DNA from: Burkholderia aenigmatica
Lineage (GTDB): Bacteria; Pseudomonadota; Gammaproteobacteria; Burkholderiales; Burkholderiaceae
Length of the DNA stretch: 64,000 nt
NCBI RefSeq assembly: GCF_902499175.1
Contig: NZ_CABVQC010000048.1
Span: 1-64,000, forward strand
Direction of reading: 5' to 3'
Shown one piece after another: positions 37,802 through 47,519 of the stretch (position 1 is the stretch's first letter; each line of letters begins with the position of its first letter). A program made the position numbers and the translations under genes. The notes beneath the pieces were generated by a model. It ran no database searches. It was not told the origin of the DNA and saw only the letters and a program-made list of their open reading frames with translations.

Positions 37802-37984
37802 TCACCCACACGATCCCAGACATTGAACCGACGACAACGCGATCAGATAAACCGCCGCCCACGCAATGCCCAGCCCTGCGATAACGGTGGCGATACGCGT
37901 GATCGGCTTGTGCCAGAACCGGATCGAAACGAACACGCCGGCAGCCAGCAGGAGCCCGATGAGGATCGGGCCAAGCACATTCAT
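37802..37984 (-). CDS. Small two-helix membrane protein
   Basis: 60-residue reading frame with two hydrophobic segments (MNVLGPILIGLLLAAGVFVSI and ATVIAGLGIAWAAVYLIALSS) separated by a basic turn (RFWHKPITR) and ending with CLGSCG. It begins 7 bp after the stop of the LysE-type exporter gene on the same strand, so it may be its operon partner. No clear ribosome site is seen. Function unknown. Confidence 0.5.
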   Translation of the reverse strand: MNVLGPILIGLLLAAGVFVSIRFWHKPITRIATVIAGLGIAWAAVYLIALSSVQCLGSCG

Positions 37985-37991
37985 TACAGCG

Positions 37992-38615
37992 TTATCGGTC
38001 GAGTGCCAGCTTTGCGCCGAGCCCCAGCAGGATCGTCCCCATCACCGCGTCGATCGGCTTGCGCAGTTTCGCGTAGCCCGTCTGCACACGGTTCGTCGAG
38101 AACAGCACGGCGATCGTGCAGAACCACGTCACCGATACCGCGACGACCACGGTCAGCGTCGCGCCATGCACCCATGCCGGCGCATGCGCGGGCAGCAGCG
38201 TGACGAACAGGCTGCCGAAGAACGCCGCGGCTTTCGGGTTGGTCAGGCCGACCAGCAGCCCTTTCCGGTAGGCGTGCACGCCGCCGCGAATGACCGGCTG
38301 GCTCGCGGCTTCAGCCTGCTGTGCCGACTGGCGCAGGCCCGACAGCGTCTTGATGCCCAGATAGATCAGGTACGCGGCACCGGCGATGCGAATCGCCTCG
38401 TACAGCCACGCAAGCTTCGCGACGATCAGCCCGAGCCCGAAAATCGCCATCGCTGCCCAGACCGCATGCGACGACGCGATGCCCAGCGCGGCCAGTAGGC
38501 CCGCTCGGCGATTGCCGAGCGCGTGGGATGAAACGGCGATCAGGTCGGGGCCGGGGCTGACGCACGCCAGCAACATCACGCCGCCGACTGCGGCGAGTTG
38601 GGGAAGATAGCTCAT
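37992..38615 (-). CDS. LysE/RhtB-family amino-acid exporter
   Basis: 207-residue inner-membrane exporter with about six hydrophobic segments. The family signature VSPGPDLIAVSSHALGNRRAGLLAALGIASSHAVW is at residues 19-53, and GLLVGLTNPKAAAFFGSLFVTLLP lies in the middle. RhtB-type proteins export homoserine, threonine or similar amino acids; the substrate here is unknown. Confidence 0.88.
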   Translation of the reverse strand: MSYLPQLAAVGGVMLLACVSPGPDLIAVSSHALGNRRAGLLAALGIASSHAVWAAMAIFGLGLIVAKLAWLYEAIRIAGAAYLIYLGIKTLSGLRQSAQQAEAASQPVIRGGVHAYRKGLLVGLTNPKAAAFFGSLFVTLLPAHAPAWVHGATLTVVVAVSVTWFCTIAVLFSTNRVQTGYAKLRKPIDAVMGTILLGLGAKLALDR

Positions 38616-38697
38616 GGCGGTTCGAGAGGATTTGGGTAAAGGGGGAAAGCCGATCTACTCTAGCATGCCAATTATGGGTGCATGCGGAATGGCACGC

Positions 38698-39357
38698 TCA
38701 TGGGCGATCGATCAACTGTGAACACGCTTCAATTGGAGCAATTTTTCCATTTCGCCCGTCATAAAGGACACATAACGGCCTATTTTCGCTGGCGTGCATC
38801 GCCTTCCCCTTACACTCCGCTCCATCCATTACGCCTCCTGCTTTGTCAACACACACCCCACCAGACTGCACAAGCCAGATTTCTTTCGACAAGCGGATTT
38901 TTCCGTCAGACACCTCATAAAAATCCCGCCACCGACCATCTGCCTGGTCAAAATCGTAGGAATACCGACTCCCTCCCACATAATCTGCTCCCACCGGCAA
39001 ATACCCTGAAAACTTCACGTCCCCGCCTCGAACCGCATAAACGTTCATTTGGGCGTTAACCCCCGACCTACCGGGATTTACCATGACCAACTTCGTATCA
39101 GTGCCGGTTAGCTCGTTCACAAGCCACAGACCACCACTGCAACTATCCGAATCATCCAATTTTTGATTCGCTACCAAATCGCTCGCCTTTCCCGCTCCAT
39201 CACCATCAAACACCATGATTTCCGATCGTGCACGATCACAAACAAAGACAAGCGTCTTTCCGCCCGACACAACCGATAGAGACTGGGAAGACGACTTATC
39301 CTCTGCAAAAACCTTTCCAATCCCGAAGAAAAGAACAAAAACAATCAAAAACCTCAT
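38698..39357 (-). CDS. AT-rich exported hypothetical protein
   Basis: 219-residue protein with an N-terminal signal peptide (MRFLIVFVLFFGIGKVFA, cleavage expected before EDKSS). GGAGGAG lies just before the ATG, which fixes the start. The mature part has paired cysteines (FVCDR, DSCSGG, GGVCVD, AECKG, RPLCVL, EACSQL) that suggest disulphides in the periplasm or outside. Base composition is clearly more AT-rich than flanking genes, a sign of transfer. It lies 25 bp downstream of another exported protein gene. I do not recognise a family; an immunity or inhibitor role would fit the setting but is speculative. Confidence 0.72.
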   Translation of the reverse strand: MRFLIVFVLFFGIGKVFAEDKSSSQSLSVVSGGKTLVFVCDRARSEIMVFDGDGAGKASDLVANQKLDDSDSCSGGLWLVNELTGTDTKLVMVNPGRSGVNAQMNVYAVRGGDVKFSGYLPVGADYVGGSRYSYDFDQADGRWRDFYEVSDGKIRLSKEIWLVQSGGVCVDKAGGVMDGAECKGKAMHASENRPLCVLYDGRNGKIAPIEACSQLIDRP

Positions 39358-39382
39358 CTCTCCTCCAAGGAAAATACAAAAA

Positions 39383-39889
39383 TTACCCATCCACATTGCG
39401 AACAAAGAAATACAACACTCTACTCACCGAATCCAGGAGATATCCACCACGAACATTCTGGAATGACCCACTTCTCCCAAGCCCGTCAAAATTGAAGCTC
39501 ACACATAGATAACGCTGACGGCCTTCTCTTGCGATGCTCCACTCTGCCAGCGCGGGATTGAATGCCGTCGGCTTGATTCCGCCATTATTTCCAATGGGCA
39601 TGGCGGTGGGCAATCGGTAGAGTTTTCCAGAATAGATCAACGCCTGCGTCGACTTCCCTTCCGCGTAGCCGACGTCGACACGGTCATGTTTGACGAGATA
39701 GCTTGCGTTATAGCCGGCTGCGTAGGCGTCCTCTTGTGACACCTCGTGCGTGTTGATGCCCTCGATCGCGACGGACTGAGAAACGGACTGCGCCAGAAGG
39801 CAGCTTTTAACCAAGCCCTCACCCGGAGATGCCGCCCATCCGATGCTGTAAGCGGCCATGACCACGACAGTCAAACAAATTTTCTTCAT
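39383..39889 (-). CDS. Exported hypothetical protein
   Basis: 168-residue protein with a signal peptide (MKKICLTVVVMAAYSIGWAA, cleavage likely before SPGEG). The mature part has two cysteines (KSCLLAQ and YLCVSF), AYAAGYNASYLVKHDRVDVGYAEG and a C-terminal GGYLLDSVSRVLYFFVRNVDG. It forms an operon with the AT-rich exported protein downstream. No family recognised. Its 3' half shares the lower GC content of that gene. Confidence 0.7.
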   Translation of the reverse strand: MKKICLTVVVMAAYSIGWAASPGEGLVKSCLLAQSVSQSVAIEGINTHEVSQEDAYAAGYNASYLVKHDRVDVGYAEGKSTQALIYSGKLYRLPTAMPIGNNGGIKPTAFNPALAEWSIAREGRQRYLCVSFNFDGLGRSGSFQNVRGGYLLDSVSRVLYFFVRNVDG

Positions 39890-40031
39890 CGGGAATCACT
39901 CCCACTCAGAGTCGGTGGGCGGAATGACATCACGCGGGCATGCTACCTCCCGACGTGGGCTGGGCGGACCGTGATACGACGTATCGGCGTGCGGCGCAAA
40001 CGACCGCGCCGCCGCCCCCTGCCCCCGCGAT

Positions 40032-40724
<693 letters not shown>

Positions 40725-40780
40725 TTAGCAGCGGCTGGTTTCGTCATGTTTGTGGTTTTGCGTGTGCTGTTGCTACGTGG

Positions 40781-40882
40781 TCATGCGGCGTCGGGCCAAC
40801 GATAGCCGATCACTTCGTTCAACGGGTAGCCGAGTTCGCGTATTTCTTCCCGTTGATTGCCACCGAGGCGATACACCTGCTC
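40781..40882 (-). pseudogene. Decayed 3' fragment of the hydrolase gene at 42072-42533
   Basis: In the minus frame ending at TGA 40781 the residues EQVYRLGGNQREEIRELGYP, continuing LNEVIGYRWPDAA, match the last 33 residues of the intact hydrolase (EQVYLFGGNQLEEVRELAYP...) with few changes. Upstream of this the similarity stops. Beyond the stop codon the DNA similarity continues into the start of the partner gene, but with ATGACCACGTAG, i.e. an early stop. This is a remnant of a second hydrolase-partner unit. Confidence 0.8.
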
Positions 40883-40974
40883 ACGAAACTGCTCAATGCT
40901 CCAACCCGTTCGAAATTTCACTTCGACAGTCTTGAATGAAACTCATATTCTCGAGCGGGGCGTGGCAACTTGCA

Positions 40975-42075
40975 TCATTCATTGATCGAGATCTGGTCGG
41001 CTTTGATCCAACGAAGCACATGCTTACCGGATGCGCTAACGTAGTCCACATAGGCCCACCCAGCCGGAGATTGCTTCAGTACGGTTACGACATCATTCTG
41101 GACGAGATAGGTTCGACTGGCGGTCGCGTCGTCGGGGGCTGTGAACAGAGTCGCTTTTGCGACCGATACGATAGCGGTCCGGCGTTCGGCATCCGCGTCT
41201 TTCGACTCTCGCGTATCAAGAGAGCCGCCGAGGCCTTTCGAAAGCGCCGCTTCGATCAAACGTGCATCACTCGTTGCACTTTTCGTGCGCAAAGCTGCTG
41301 CTATCTTTCGATAGGATGCACGGTTACCCGACGATAACGGGTCACAACGAAGCACATTGTCGGCCCCAGAATCGTCGCGAAGAACCCAATCCGCCGGATG
41401 CCCTGCTTCGATGTAGCGGAGGACGTTACTTGCCGATGGACGATCGCTCTTCAGCATCGTGGAAGTTTGCTCGTCCGTTCCCCATTGAGCAGGCTGACCA
41501 GCAGTCCAACCTTGCCCGCAAATTTCACCCGTTTGATCTGAGGTAATGCACCCTGTGCGTACCTCGACGACTGGGCAATATTCCCGGCTCAGGACAGATT
41601 CGGGTTTCCCTTGCCCTTGCCATACTGTTCCAGTCTCCACTCGCCCGATGACAACATATTGCCCGGACGGCGAAATGTCAGCGGTTTTCGGCGGCTCAAT
41701 CTCGGTACCTTCCGTATTCGTTTGGCCGGTACGCGGCAACAGACCGAACGTCGTTCCATCCGGGAACACAAATACCGCGCGCTTCCAAGATCGGTTGGAC
41801 AAAGGTGCCTGAGGGTTCGCAGCATTGCTATAGATCACTGCTGCTCCCCCAGGCAATGCAAGGCGTAGAGTGGACTGCGGTGCTGCGCTTGCAAGACCTG
41901 ACCAAAACATGGTCATCGCGAGCATCGTTCCGACATGCGTGACAAGCGAGCACGGGGTAACCTCCCGAAACAACGGAACACGTGGCTTCGTGAGTTTTAG
42001 CGCCGAGTCTTTCAAGATGGCATTGCCAAATGCTTGGACCCAATGTTGTTGGGTGTGCTGCAGCGATGTGATCAT
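40975..42075 (-). CDS. Exported protein with SH3-like C-terminus, partner of the hydrolase
   Basis: 366-residue protein whose ATG overlaps the stop of the hydrolase gene (ATGA). A hydrophobic export signal (THVGTMLAMTMFWSGLASA) ends near residue 64, after an unusually long hydrophilic leader; an internal start nearer the signal is possible. The mature part includes cysteines (REYCPVVEVRTGCIT, GEICGQGW) and a C-terminal bacterial-SH3-like segment (VSVAKATLFTAPDDATASRTYLVQNDVVTVLKQSPAGWAYVDYV pattern). The setting, coupled to a peptidoglycan-hydrolase-like gene, is that of an effector and its periplasmic immunity protein. This is an inference; the family itself is not known to me. Confidence 0.7.
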   Translation of the reverse strand: MITSLQHTQQHWVQAFGNAILKDSALKLTKPRVPLFREVTPCSLVTHVGTMLAMTMFWSGLASAAPQSTLRLALPGGAAVIYSNAANPQAPLSNRSWKRAVFVFPDGTTFGLLPRTGQTNTEGTEIEPPKTADISPSGQYVVIGRVETGTVWQGQGKPESVLSREYCPVVEVRTGCITSDQTGEICGQGWTAGQPAQWGTDEQTSTMLKSDRPSASNVLRYIEAGHPADWVLRDDSGADNVLRCDPLSSGNRASYRKIAAALRTKSATSDARLIEAALSKGLGGSLDTRESKDADAERRTAIVSVAKATLFTAPDDATASRTYLVQNDVVTVLKQSPAGWAYVDYVSASGKHVLRWIKADQISINE

Positions 42076-42533
42076 CCGGCGTCGGGCCAGCGGTAGCCGA
42101 TCACTTCGTTCAACGGGTACGCAAGTTCACGGACTTCTTCCAGCTGGTTGCCGCCGAAGAGATACACCTGTTCGTCGTCGTGACGCAGGTAGAACCCGAC
42201 ATGCCCTTTCCAGCTTGCGGGATCGTCGCGCGTCAGAATCGCGATGCAGCCGTAGACCGGGCGATCCAGCGGACGGCCCCATTCGAGCCACGAACGTGCG
42301 AGTGCGGAACCGGTGCCGCGAATGCCGGCGTGCTTCATGCACCAGTTGACGAACGACGAACACCAGGAAATCTTGTCGTCGTAGCCGACCAGGTTCGTCT
42401 GGTTGTTGTATTCGACGATGCGCGGGTTGATGCTGCCGGGTGGGTGGCGGCGGATGCCGAGTTCGGCCATTGCGACGGGCATCCACGGCGGATGGGCGGC
42501 GTCCGGTCTGCTCTCAGGATTGAATAGGGTCAC
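42072..42533 (-). CDS. TIGR02594/NlpC-P60-like peptidoglycan hydrolase
   Basis: 153-residue small cysteine-hydrolase of the TIGR02594 type, related to CHAP/NlpC-P60 amidases. The likely catalytic Cys is in ISWCSSFVNWCMKHAG (about residues 56-71) and the His in WKGHVGFYLRHD (about 108-119). It starts with PPWMPVAMAELGIRRHPPGS, the usual opening of the family. There is no signal peptide, which suits delivery by a type VI or other secretion system rather than Sec. The next gene is translationally coupled and exported, as expected for an immunity partner. No secretion-system gene lies in the window. Confidence 0.78.
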   Translation of the reverse strand: MTLFNPESRPDAAHPPWMPVAMAELGIRRHPPGSINPRIVEYNNQTNLVGYDDKISWCSSFVNWCMKHAGIRGTGSALARSWLEWGRPLDRPVYGCIAILTRDDPASWKGHVGFYLRHDDEQVYLFGGNQLEEVRELAYPLNEVIGYRWPDAG

Positions 42534-42742
42534 GTCGTTCTCGGGCGAGTGTGTTGTGCGGTCAATCTTCGCATGAATACGGCAGCGCGACAGCGCCCTT
42601 TCGGCTTGTGATCGCCTTTCAGTCCGCGCCGGCCGTATCGCTTTTTACCGTCTACCGGCCTCCGGGTAGTGGGCAGACACGCCCGCCAGATCGACTACCA
42701 TATGACAAATCCAACCGGTTTCGACCGCCTCATCCGCGCACC

Positions 42743-43717
42743 ATGACGACACCTTCCGACGACTCCGCCTCGCCCGAACTCGACAGCGCATCGGCTCGAC
42801 CGGATGGGGACGCGGAATCGCAGCCGCGCGTCATCTCGCTGCCGGCGCACCTGCGCAGCATCCCTGCCTGCGAAGGTGTTCCCGACCTGTTCACCACCTA
42901 CCTGATCAATATCGGCCTGACGCTGATGTTCGGCACGATGTTCACGGGGTTGCTCGTCAGTCCGTTTTACGACGGCTCCTTTTTCAACAAAGGCTTCATC
43001 GTGTTCGTCCTGTGGCTCGTGCTGCTGGGCGTGCTCGCGTGGGCCTTGAAGATTTTCATTCGTGGCGCGAGACACGCCGGCGCCTGGTTCGAGGTCGACT
43101 CGACCGGCTTTCGCTATGGCCTCGGCACGCGCCCGGAACCGGCTGCCATCCCGAAAGAACGGTGCGTCGAATGGCGCGAAGCCGTTGCCAACCCCGACCG
43201 ACCCTATGACGTCGAATACAACACGGCGTCCGGCGTCACCAGGAGCCCCGCGAACTTCCAGTTCTGGCGACGCGCCACGCGCGAACCCGTCGCGGCCTAT
43301 ACGCTGCGCATGAACCTCATCCCGACCGACGCCGACGATGCCATTCGCTGCGCGGGCTTCAAGAATCGTCACGACCTGCTCGTCGCCATTCTGTGCGGCC
43401 TCGCGCATCAGGGGCTGCGCTTCAATCGCAATACCTTCATTGCCGCCGGCATTCACCCGGAGACCTGGCAGAAACTCAGAACGCCGTGGCGCAAGGCCGT
43501 CGTCTTTTTCTCCATTCTTACCGCGCTCGGCCTGCTGGCCTTCTTCATCTGGGGGCGCCTCTCCCTGATCTTCTCCTTCGCGATCTGGATCGTTTCGTTT
43601 TTATATTATTGCGGCGAGGGGAAGTACGACTTCTCTCCGGATATCAAGAACTATCCGCGAGGGCCGATCGTTTTTCGCATCGACGATAGCGAGACGCTCG
43701 ACGAAAGCCCGCGTTGA
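42743..43717 (+). CDS. Hypothetical membrane protein
   Basis: 324-residue protein with four hydrophobic segments: LINIGLTLMFGTMFTGLLVSP and IVFVLWLVLLGVLAWALKIFI near residues 54-110, then FFSILTALGLLAFFIWG and LIFSFAIWIVSFLYYCG near 255-290. A cytosolic or periplasmic domain of about 140 residues separates the pairs. The acidic N-terminus is probably disordered. No family recognised; no operon partners. The start was chosen at MTTPSDD because the residues upstream have no coding character. Confidence 0.7.
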   Translation: MTTPSDDSASPELDSASARPDGDAESQPRVISLPAHLRSIPACEGVPDLFTTYLINIGLTLMFGTMFTGLLVSPFYDGSFFNKGFIVFVLWLVLLGVLAWALKIFIRGARHAGAWFEVDSTGFRYGLGTRPEPAAIPKERCVEWREAVANPDRPYDVEYNTASGVTRSPANFQFWRRATREPVAAYTLRMNLIPTDADDAIRCAGFKNRHDLLVAILCGLAHQGLRFNRNTFIAAGIHPETWQKLRTPWRKAVVFFSILTALGLLAFFIWGRLSLIFSFAIWIVSFLYYCGEGKYDFSPDIKNYPRGPIVFRIDDSETLDESPR

Positions 43718-43825
43718 CGCGGCAGGCGACAACCCGAGGGTCGGGCTTTCACCCATGCGCGAGTTTGCGATTACCTCGCGATCCCCGCTTATGATGTCGC
43801 GAGCCACACGACCCTCACGCCCGCC

Positions 43826-44737
43826 ATGCGCATCACGCCCCTGCCGCCCCTCCAGTGCCTCGTCGCGTTCGAAGCCGCGGTGCGGCACGCGAGCTTCACG
43901 CGCGCGGCCGCCGAGTTGCACCTGACCCAAAGCGCGATCAGCCGGCAGATCCAGCAGCTCGAGGAATTCCTCGGCCGCTCGCTGTTCGTGCGCGAACATC
44001 GTTCGCTGCGGCTGACGATCGCCGGCGAGCAATACGCGGCGCAAGTGCACCATCTCCTCACGCAATGCGCGGAAGCCACGCACGACGTGATGAAGCCCTA
44101 CGGCGATCTCGAACTGACGATCGCGTGCTCGTCCGGCGTGGCGCTGCTGTGGCTCACGCCGCGCCTGCCCGCGTTTCGCGCCGCGTATCCGAACATCAAG
44201 CTGCGGCTGATCGTGCGCGACGGGCTCGCGTCGATGTCGCCGGCGGAGTTCGACGTGGGCGTCTACTACGTGCGCCAGCAGGCGCCCGCCGAATACACCG
44301 CGCGCCGTCTGTTCGACGAGGAAGTGTTTCCCGTCTGCGCACCGGGGTACCTGGCCGGCCGCACGCTCGACGCGGCCGATCTCGCGAACGAGACGCTGCT
44401 GCGCCTCGAGGACGGGCAGCGTCAGTGGATGTCGTGGTCCGAATGGTTCGACCAGAACGACATCGACCGGCAAAAGGCGCAGCCGCAGGACATCATGATC
44501 AACTCGTATCCGCAGATCGTGCAGATGACGATTCTCGGCCAGGGCGTGTCGCTCGGCTGGCGCTACATGATCGACGCATGCATCGAGGCCAGGCTGCTCG
44601 TGCGCGTGACCGACGCATCCGCGAGCCACGGCGGCGGCTACTACGTGATCTCGCCCAACGACCGCGCGCAGAACCAGGCCGCACGGCTGTTCTCACGCTG
44701 GCTGTTCGAGCAGGCGGAGCGGCAGACGGCGCCCTGA
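43826..44737 (+). CDS. LysR-family regulator, GcvA-like
   Basis: 303-residue LysR regulator of the GcvA group: ITPLPPLQCLVAFEAAVRHASFTRAAAELHLTQSAISRQIQQLEEFLG-type N-terminus, then RSLFVREHRSLRLT. The effector domain contains SSGVALLWLTPRLPAFR and LGQGVSLGWRYMID. It lies directly upstream of, and on the same strand as, the MHS transporter-amidohydrolase operon, which it probably regulates. Confidence 0.87.
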   Translation: MRITPLPPLQCLVAFEAAVRHASFTRAAAELHLTQSAISRQIQQLEEFLGRSLFVREHRSLRLTIAGEQYAAQVHHLLTQCAEATHDVMKPYGDLELTIACSSGVALLWLTPRLPAFRAAYPNIKLRLIVRDGLASMSPAEFDVGVYYVRQQAPAEYTARRLFDEEVFPVCAPGYLAGRTLDAADLANETLLRLEDGQRQWMSWSEWFDQNDIDRQKAQPQDIMINSYPQIVQMTILGQGVSLGWRYMIDACIEARLLVRVTDASASHGGGYYVISPNDRAQNQAARLFSRWLFEQAERQTAP

Positions 44738-44751
44738 CCTACCCTGAACGC

Positions 44752-44763
44752 GACGCATGCGTC
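44752..44763. promoter_or_regulatory. Perfect palindrome upstream of the transporter operon
   Basis: GACGCATGCGTC is a perfect 12-bp palindrome, followed closely by the similar GCGCATGCGTGCATGC (44766-44781). It lies in the 133-bp gap between the LysR gene and the transporter gene and is a candidate operator. Confidence 0.35.
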
Positions 44764-44870
44764 CAGCGCATGCGTGCATGCAAATCTTTCGTTTCAGAAA
44801 AAAATCGCGCTGTCCTTAGCATGGGGTTCACGCGGGGCGCCCGTCCCGTCTTCTGACCAAGGAAGAGACC

Positions 44871-46187
44871 ATGCAAGGAACGCTTTCCCCGCGCGCCGCG
44901 CCTGCCGTCGATGCGGCAGTGCAGCAGCGTCGCCGCGCCATCGTCGCGACCGTGATCGGCAACGGTCTCGAGTGGTTCGATTTCACCGTCTACAGCTTTT
45001 TCGCGGTCATCATCGCGAAACTGTTCTTTCCGACCGGCAACGAACTGACGTCCGTGCTGCTGACCGTCGCGACGTTCGGCGTCGGCTTCTTCATGCGGCC
45101 CGTCGGCGGCATCGTGCTCGGCATCTACGCCGACAAGGTCGGGCGCAAGGCCGCGCTGTCGCTCACCATCCTCATGATGGCAGCCGGCACCGCGCTCATC
45201 GGGCTCGCGCCGACCTACGAACAGGCCGGTATCGCCGCGCCGCTGCTGATCGTCGTCGCGCGGCTGCTGCAAGGTTTCTCGGCCGGCGGCGAGATGGGTG
45301 GCGCCACCGCGTTCCTCACCGAATACGCGCCGCCGGAGAAGCGCGCGTACTACTCGAGCTGGATCCAGTCGAGCATCGGCTTCGCCGTGCTGCTCGGCGC
45401 CGCGACCGGCACCTTCGTCACGACGTCGCTCGACGCGCAGGCGCTGCATAGCTGGGGCTGGCGACTACCGTTCCTGCTCGGGATCATCGTCGGGCCCGTC
45501 GGCTACTTCATCCGCAGCCATATCGACGAGACGCCCGCATTCAGTGCCGTCGAAGCGCAGGCGAAAGAGAGCTCGCCGCTGAAGGAGGTGCTGTCCACCT
45601 ACCCGCGCGAAACGTTCGCGAGTTTTTCGATGGTCATTCTGTGGACCGTCTGCACCTACGTGCTGCTCTTCTACATGCCGACTTATTCCGTGCGCACGCT
45701 GCATCTGCCGCAATCGACCGGTTTCGCGGCCGGCATGGTCGGCGGGCTGATGATCATGTGCTGCTCACCGATCGTCGGCCGGCTTGCCGACGTGTGGGGA
45801 CGGCGCGTGTTCCTGTCCGGATCGGCGCTGGTCATCCTCGTGCTCGCGTGGCCGATGTTCGCGTGGATCAACCATGCGCCCGGGTTCACGTCGCTGATCG
45901 TGTTCCAGGCCGTGTTCGGCGTGCTGATCGCGACCTACACGGGGCCGATCCTCGCGGCGTTCGCCGAACTGTTCCCGACCAAGGTGCTGTCGACCGGGCT
46001 GTCGGTCGCCTACAACTTCGCGGTCACGATCTTCGGCGGCTTCGCGCCGTTCCTGATCACGTGGCTCATCGCCCGCACCGGCAGCAACATGGCCCCTGCC
46101 TTCTACGTGACCCTCGCGGCGGCCGTCAGCTTCATCGGAACGCGCTTCGTGAAGGACGCAAAGCGGGCCGCTTCCGTCAATCGCTAA
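44871..46187 (+). CDS. MHS-family metabolite:H+ symporter
   Basis: 438-residue inner-membrane transporter of the major facilitator superfamily, MHS (ProP/ShiA/KgtP-like) group, with twelve predicted helices. Hallmarks are GNGLEWFDFTVYSFFAVIIAKLFFP near the N-terminus, VGFFMRPVGGIVLGIYADKVGRKAAL (motif A) and LLQGFSAGGEMGGATAFLTEYAPPEKRAYYSSW. It precedes an amidohydrolase by 12 bp, suggesting that it imports that enzyme's substrate. AAGGAAGAG precedes the ATG. Confidence 0.9.
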   Translation: MQGTLSPRAAPAVDAAVQQRRRAIVATVIGNGLEWFDFTVYSFFAVIIAKLFFPTGNELTSVLLTVATFGVGFFMRPVGGIVLGIYADKVGRKAALSLTILMMAAGTALIGLAPTYEQAGIAAPLLIVVARLLQGFSAGGEMGGATAFLTEYAPPEKRAYYSSWIQSSIGFAVLLGAATGTFVTTSLDAQALHSWGWRLPFLLGIIVGPVGYFIRSHIDETPAFSAVEAQAKESSPLKEVLSTYPRETFASFSMVILWTVCTYVLLFYMPTYSVRTLHLPQSTGFAAGMVGGLMIMCCSPIVGRLADVWGRRVFLSGSALVILVLAWPMFAWINHAPGFTSLIVFQAVFGVLIATYTGPILAAFAELFPTKVLSTGLSVAYNFAVTIFGGFAPFLITWLIARTGSNMAPAFYVTLAAAVSFIGTRFVKDAKRAASVNR

Positions 46188-46199
46188 GGACCTCTCTCC

Positions 46200-47435
46200 A
46201 TGACCATTACCGTGCTTCAAGGCGGCAACGTACTCGATCTCGAACGGGGCGTGCTGCTCGACCATCATCATGTCGTGATCGACGGCGACCGGATTGTCGA
46301 AGTCACCGATCGGCCGGTGGATTTTCCGAATGCACATGTGATTGACGTGCGCGGCAAGACCGTGATGCCGGGGTTCATCGATTGCCATGTGCATGTGCTG
46401 GCTTCGAATGCGAATCTCGGCGCGAATGCGACGCAGCCGAATATTCTTGCGGTGATTCGGTCGTTGCCGATTCTCGATGCGATGTTGTCGCGCGGGTTCA
46501 CCAGCGTGCGCGATGCAGGCGGCGCGGACTGGAGCTTGATGCAGGCGGTCGAAACCGGGCTGGTGTCGGGGCCGCGGATTTTTCCGTCGGGAAAGGCGTT
46601 GTCGCAGACCGGCGGGCATGGGGACTTTCGGCCTCGCGGGGACTTGCTGGAGCCTTGTTCGTGCTGTTTCAGGACAGGGGCGATTGCTCGGGTGGTGGAC
46701 GGGGTCGAAGGTGTGCGGCTTGCGGTGCGTGAAGAGATTCAGAAAGGCGCGACGCAGATCAAGATCATGGCGTCAGGTGGAGTGGCTTCGCCGACCGACC
46801 CGATTGCGAACACGCAGTATTCGGAGGATGAGATTCGGGCGATCGTCGATGAGGCTGTGGCCGCGAATACTTATGTGATGGCGCACGCGTATACAGGGCG
46901 AGCGATTGCGCGGGCGGTGCGCTGTGGGGTGAGGACGATCGAGCATGGGAATCTCGTGGACGAGGCGGCGGCGAGACTGATGCACGAGCATGGCGCGTTT
47001 GTAGTGCCCACGCTTGTCACTTATGACGCGCTTGCCAAACACGGCGCGGAGTTCGGGATGCCCCCCGAATCGGTGGCAAAGGTGGCTTCCGTTCAGCAGA
47101 AGGGGCGAGAGTCGCTGGAAATCTATGCGAACGCCGGCGTGAAGATGGGGTTCGGGTCGGATCTGCTCGGGGAAATGCATACGTTTCAGTCCGGCGAGTT
47201 TCGGATTCGGGCGGAGGTGCTCGGGAATCTGGAAGCGCTCAGGTCGGCGACGACCGTAGCGGCGGAGATCGTCAACATGCAGGGGCAGCTCGGGGTGGTG
47301 GCGGCGGGAGCGATCGCGGATCTGGTCGTGCTCGACGGGAATCCGCTCGAGGATATCGGGGTGGTGGCCGGTCAGGGGGAGCGCGTCGAATATGTGTTGC
47401 AGCGGGGGAAGGTTGTGAAGGCGCGGGGGGGTTAG
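46200..47435 (+). CDS. Metal-dependent amidohydrolase
   Basis: 411-residue amidohydrolase of the imidazolonepropionase/Xaa-Pro (prolidase-like) branch. Metal ligands can be placed: HVH in VMPGFIDCHVHVLAS, Lys in IKIMASGGVASP, His in MAHAYTG, His in RTIEHGNL and Asp in GFGSDLLGEM. The C-terminus GAIADLVVLDGNPLEDI closes the composite beta-sandwich. It probably hydrolyses an N-acyl or peptide-like compound taken up by the MHS symporter encoded just upstream. Confidence 0.88.
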   Translation: MTITVLQGGNVLDLERGVLLDHHHVVIDGDRIVEVTDRPVDFPNAHVIDVRGKTVMPGFIDCHVHVLASNANLGANATQPNILAVIRSLPILDAMLSRGFTSVRDAGGADWSLMQAVETGLVSGPRIFPSGKALSQTGGHGDFRPRGDLLEPCSCCFRTGAIARVVDGVEGVRLAVREEIQKGATQIKIMASGGVASPTDPIANTQYSEDEIRAIVDEAVAANTYVMAHAYTGRAIARAVRCGVRTIEHGNLVDEAAARLMHEHGAFVVPTLVTYDALAKHGAEFGMPPESVAKVASVQQKGRESLEIYANAGVKMGFGSDLLGEMHTFQSGEFRIRAEVLGNLEALRSATTVAAEIVNMQGQLGVVAAGAIADLVVLDGNPLEDIGVVAGQGERVEYVLQRGKVVKARGG

Positions 47436-47519
47436 GGTTCGCGGTTGTGCGGATTCCTTCGTGTACAGCGGTCGTGACAATCGTTCAAGGTGATCATCGA
47501 CACGGACGCGGCGCCCGCG

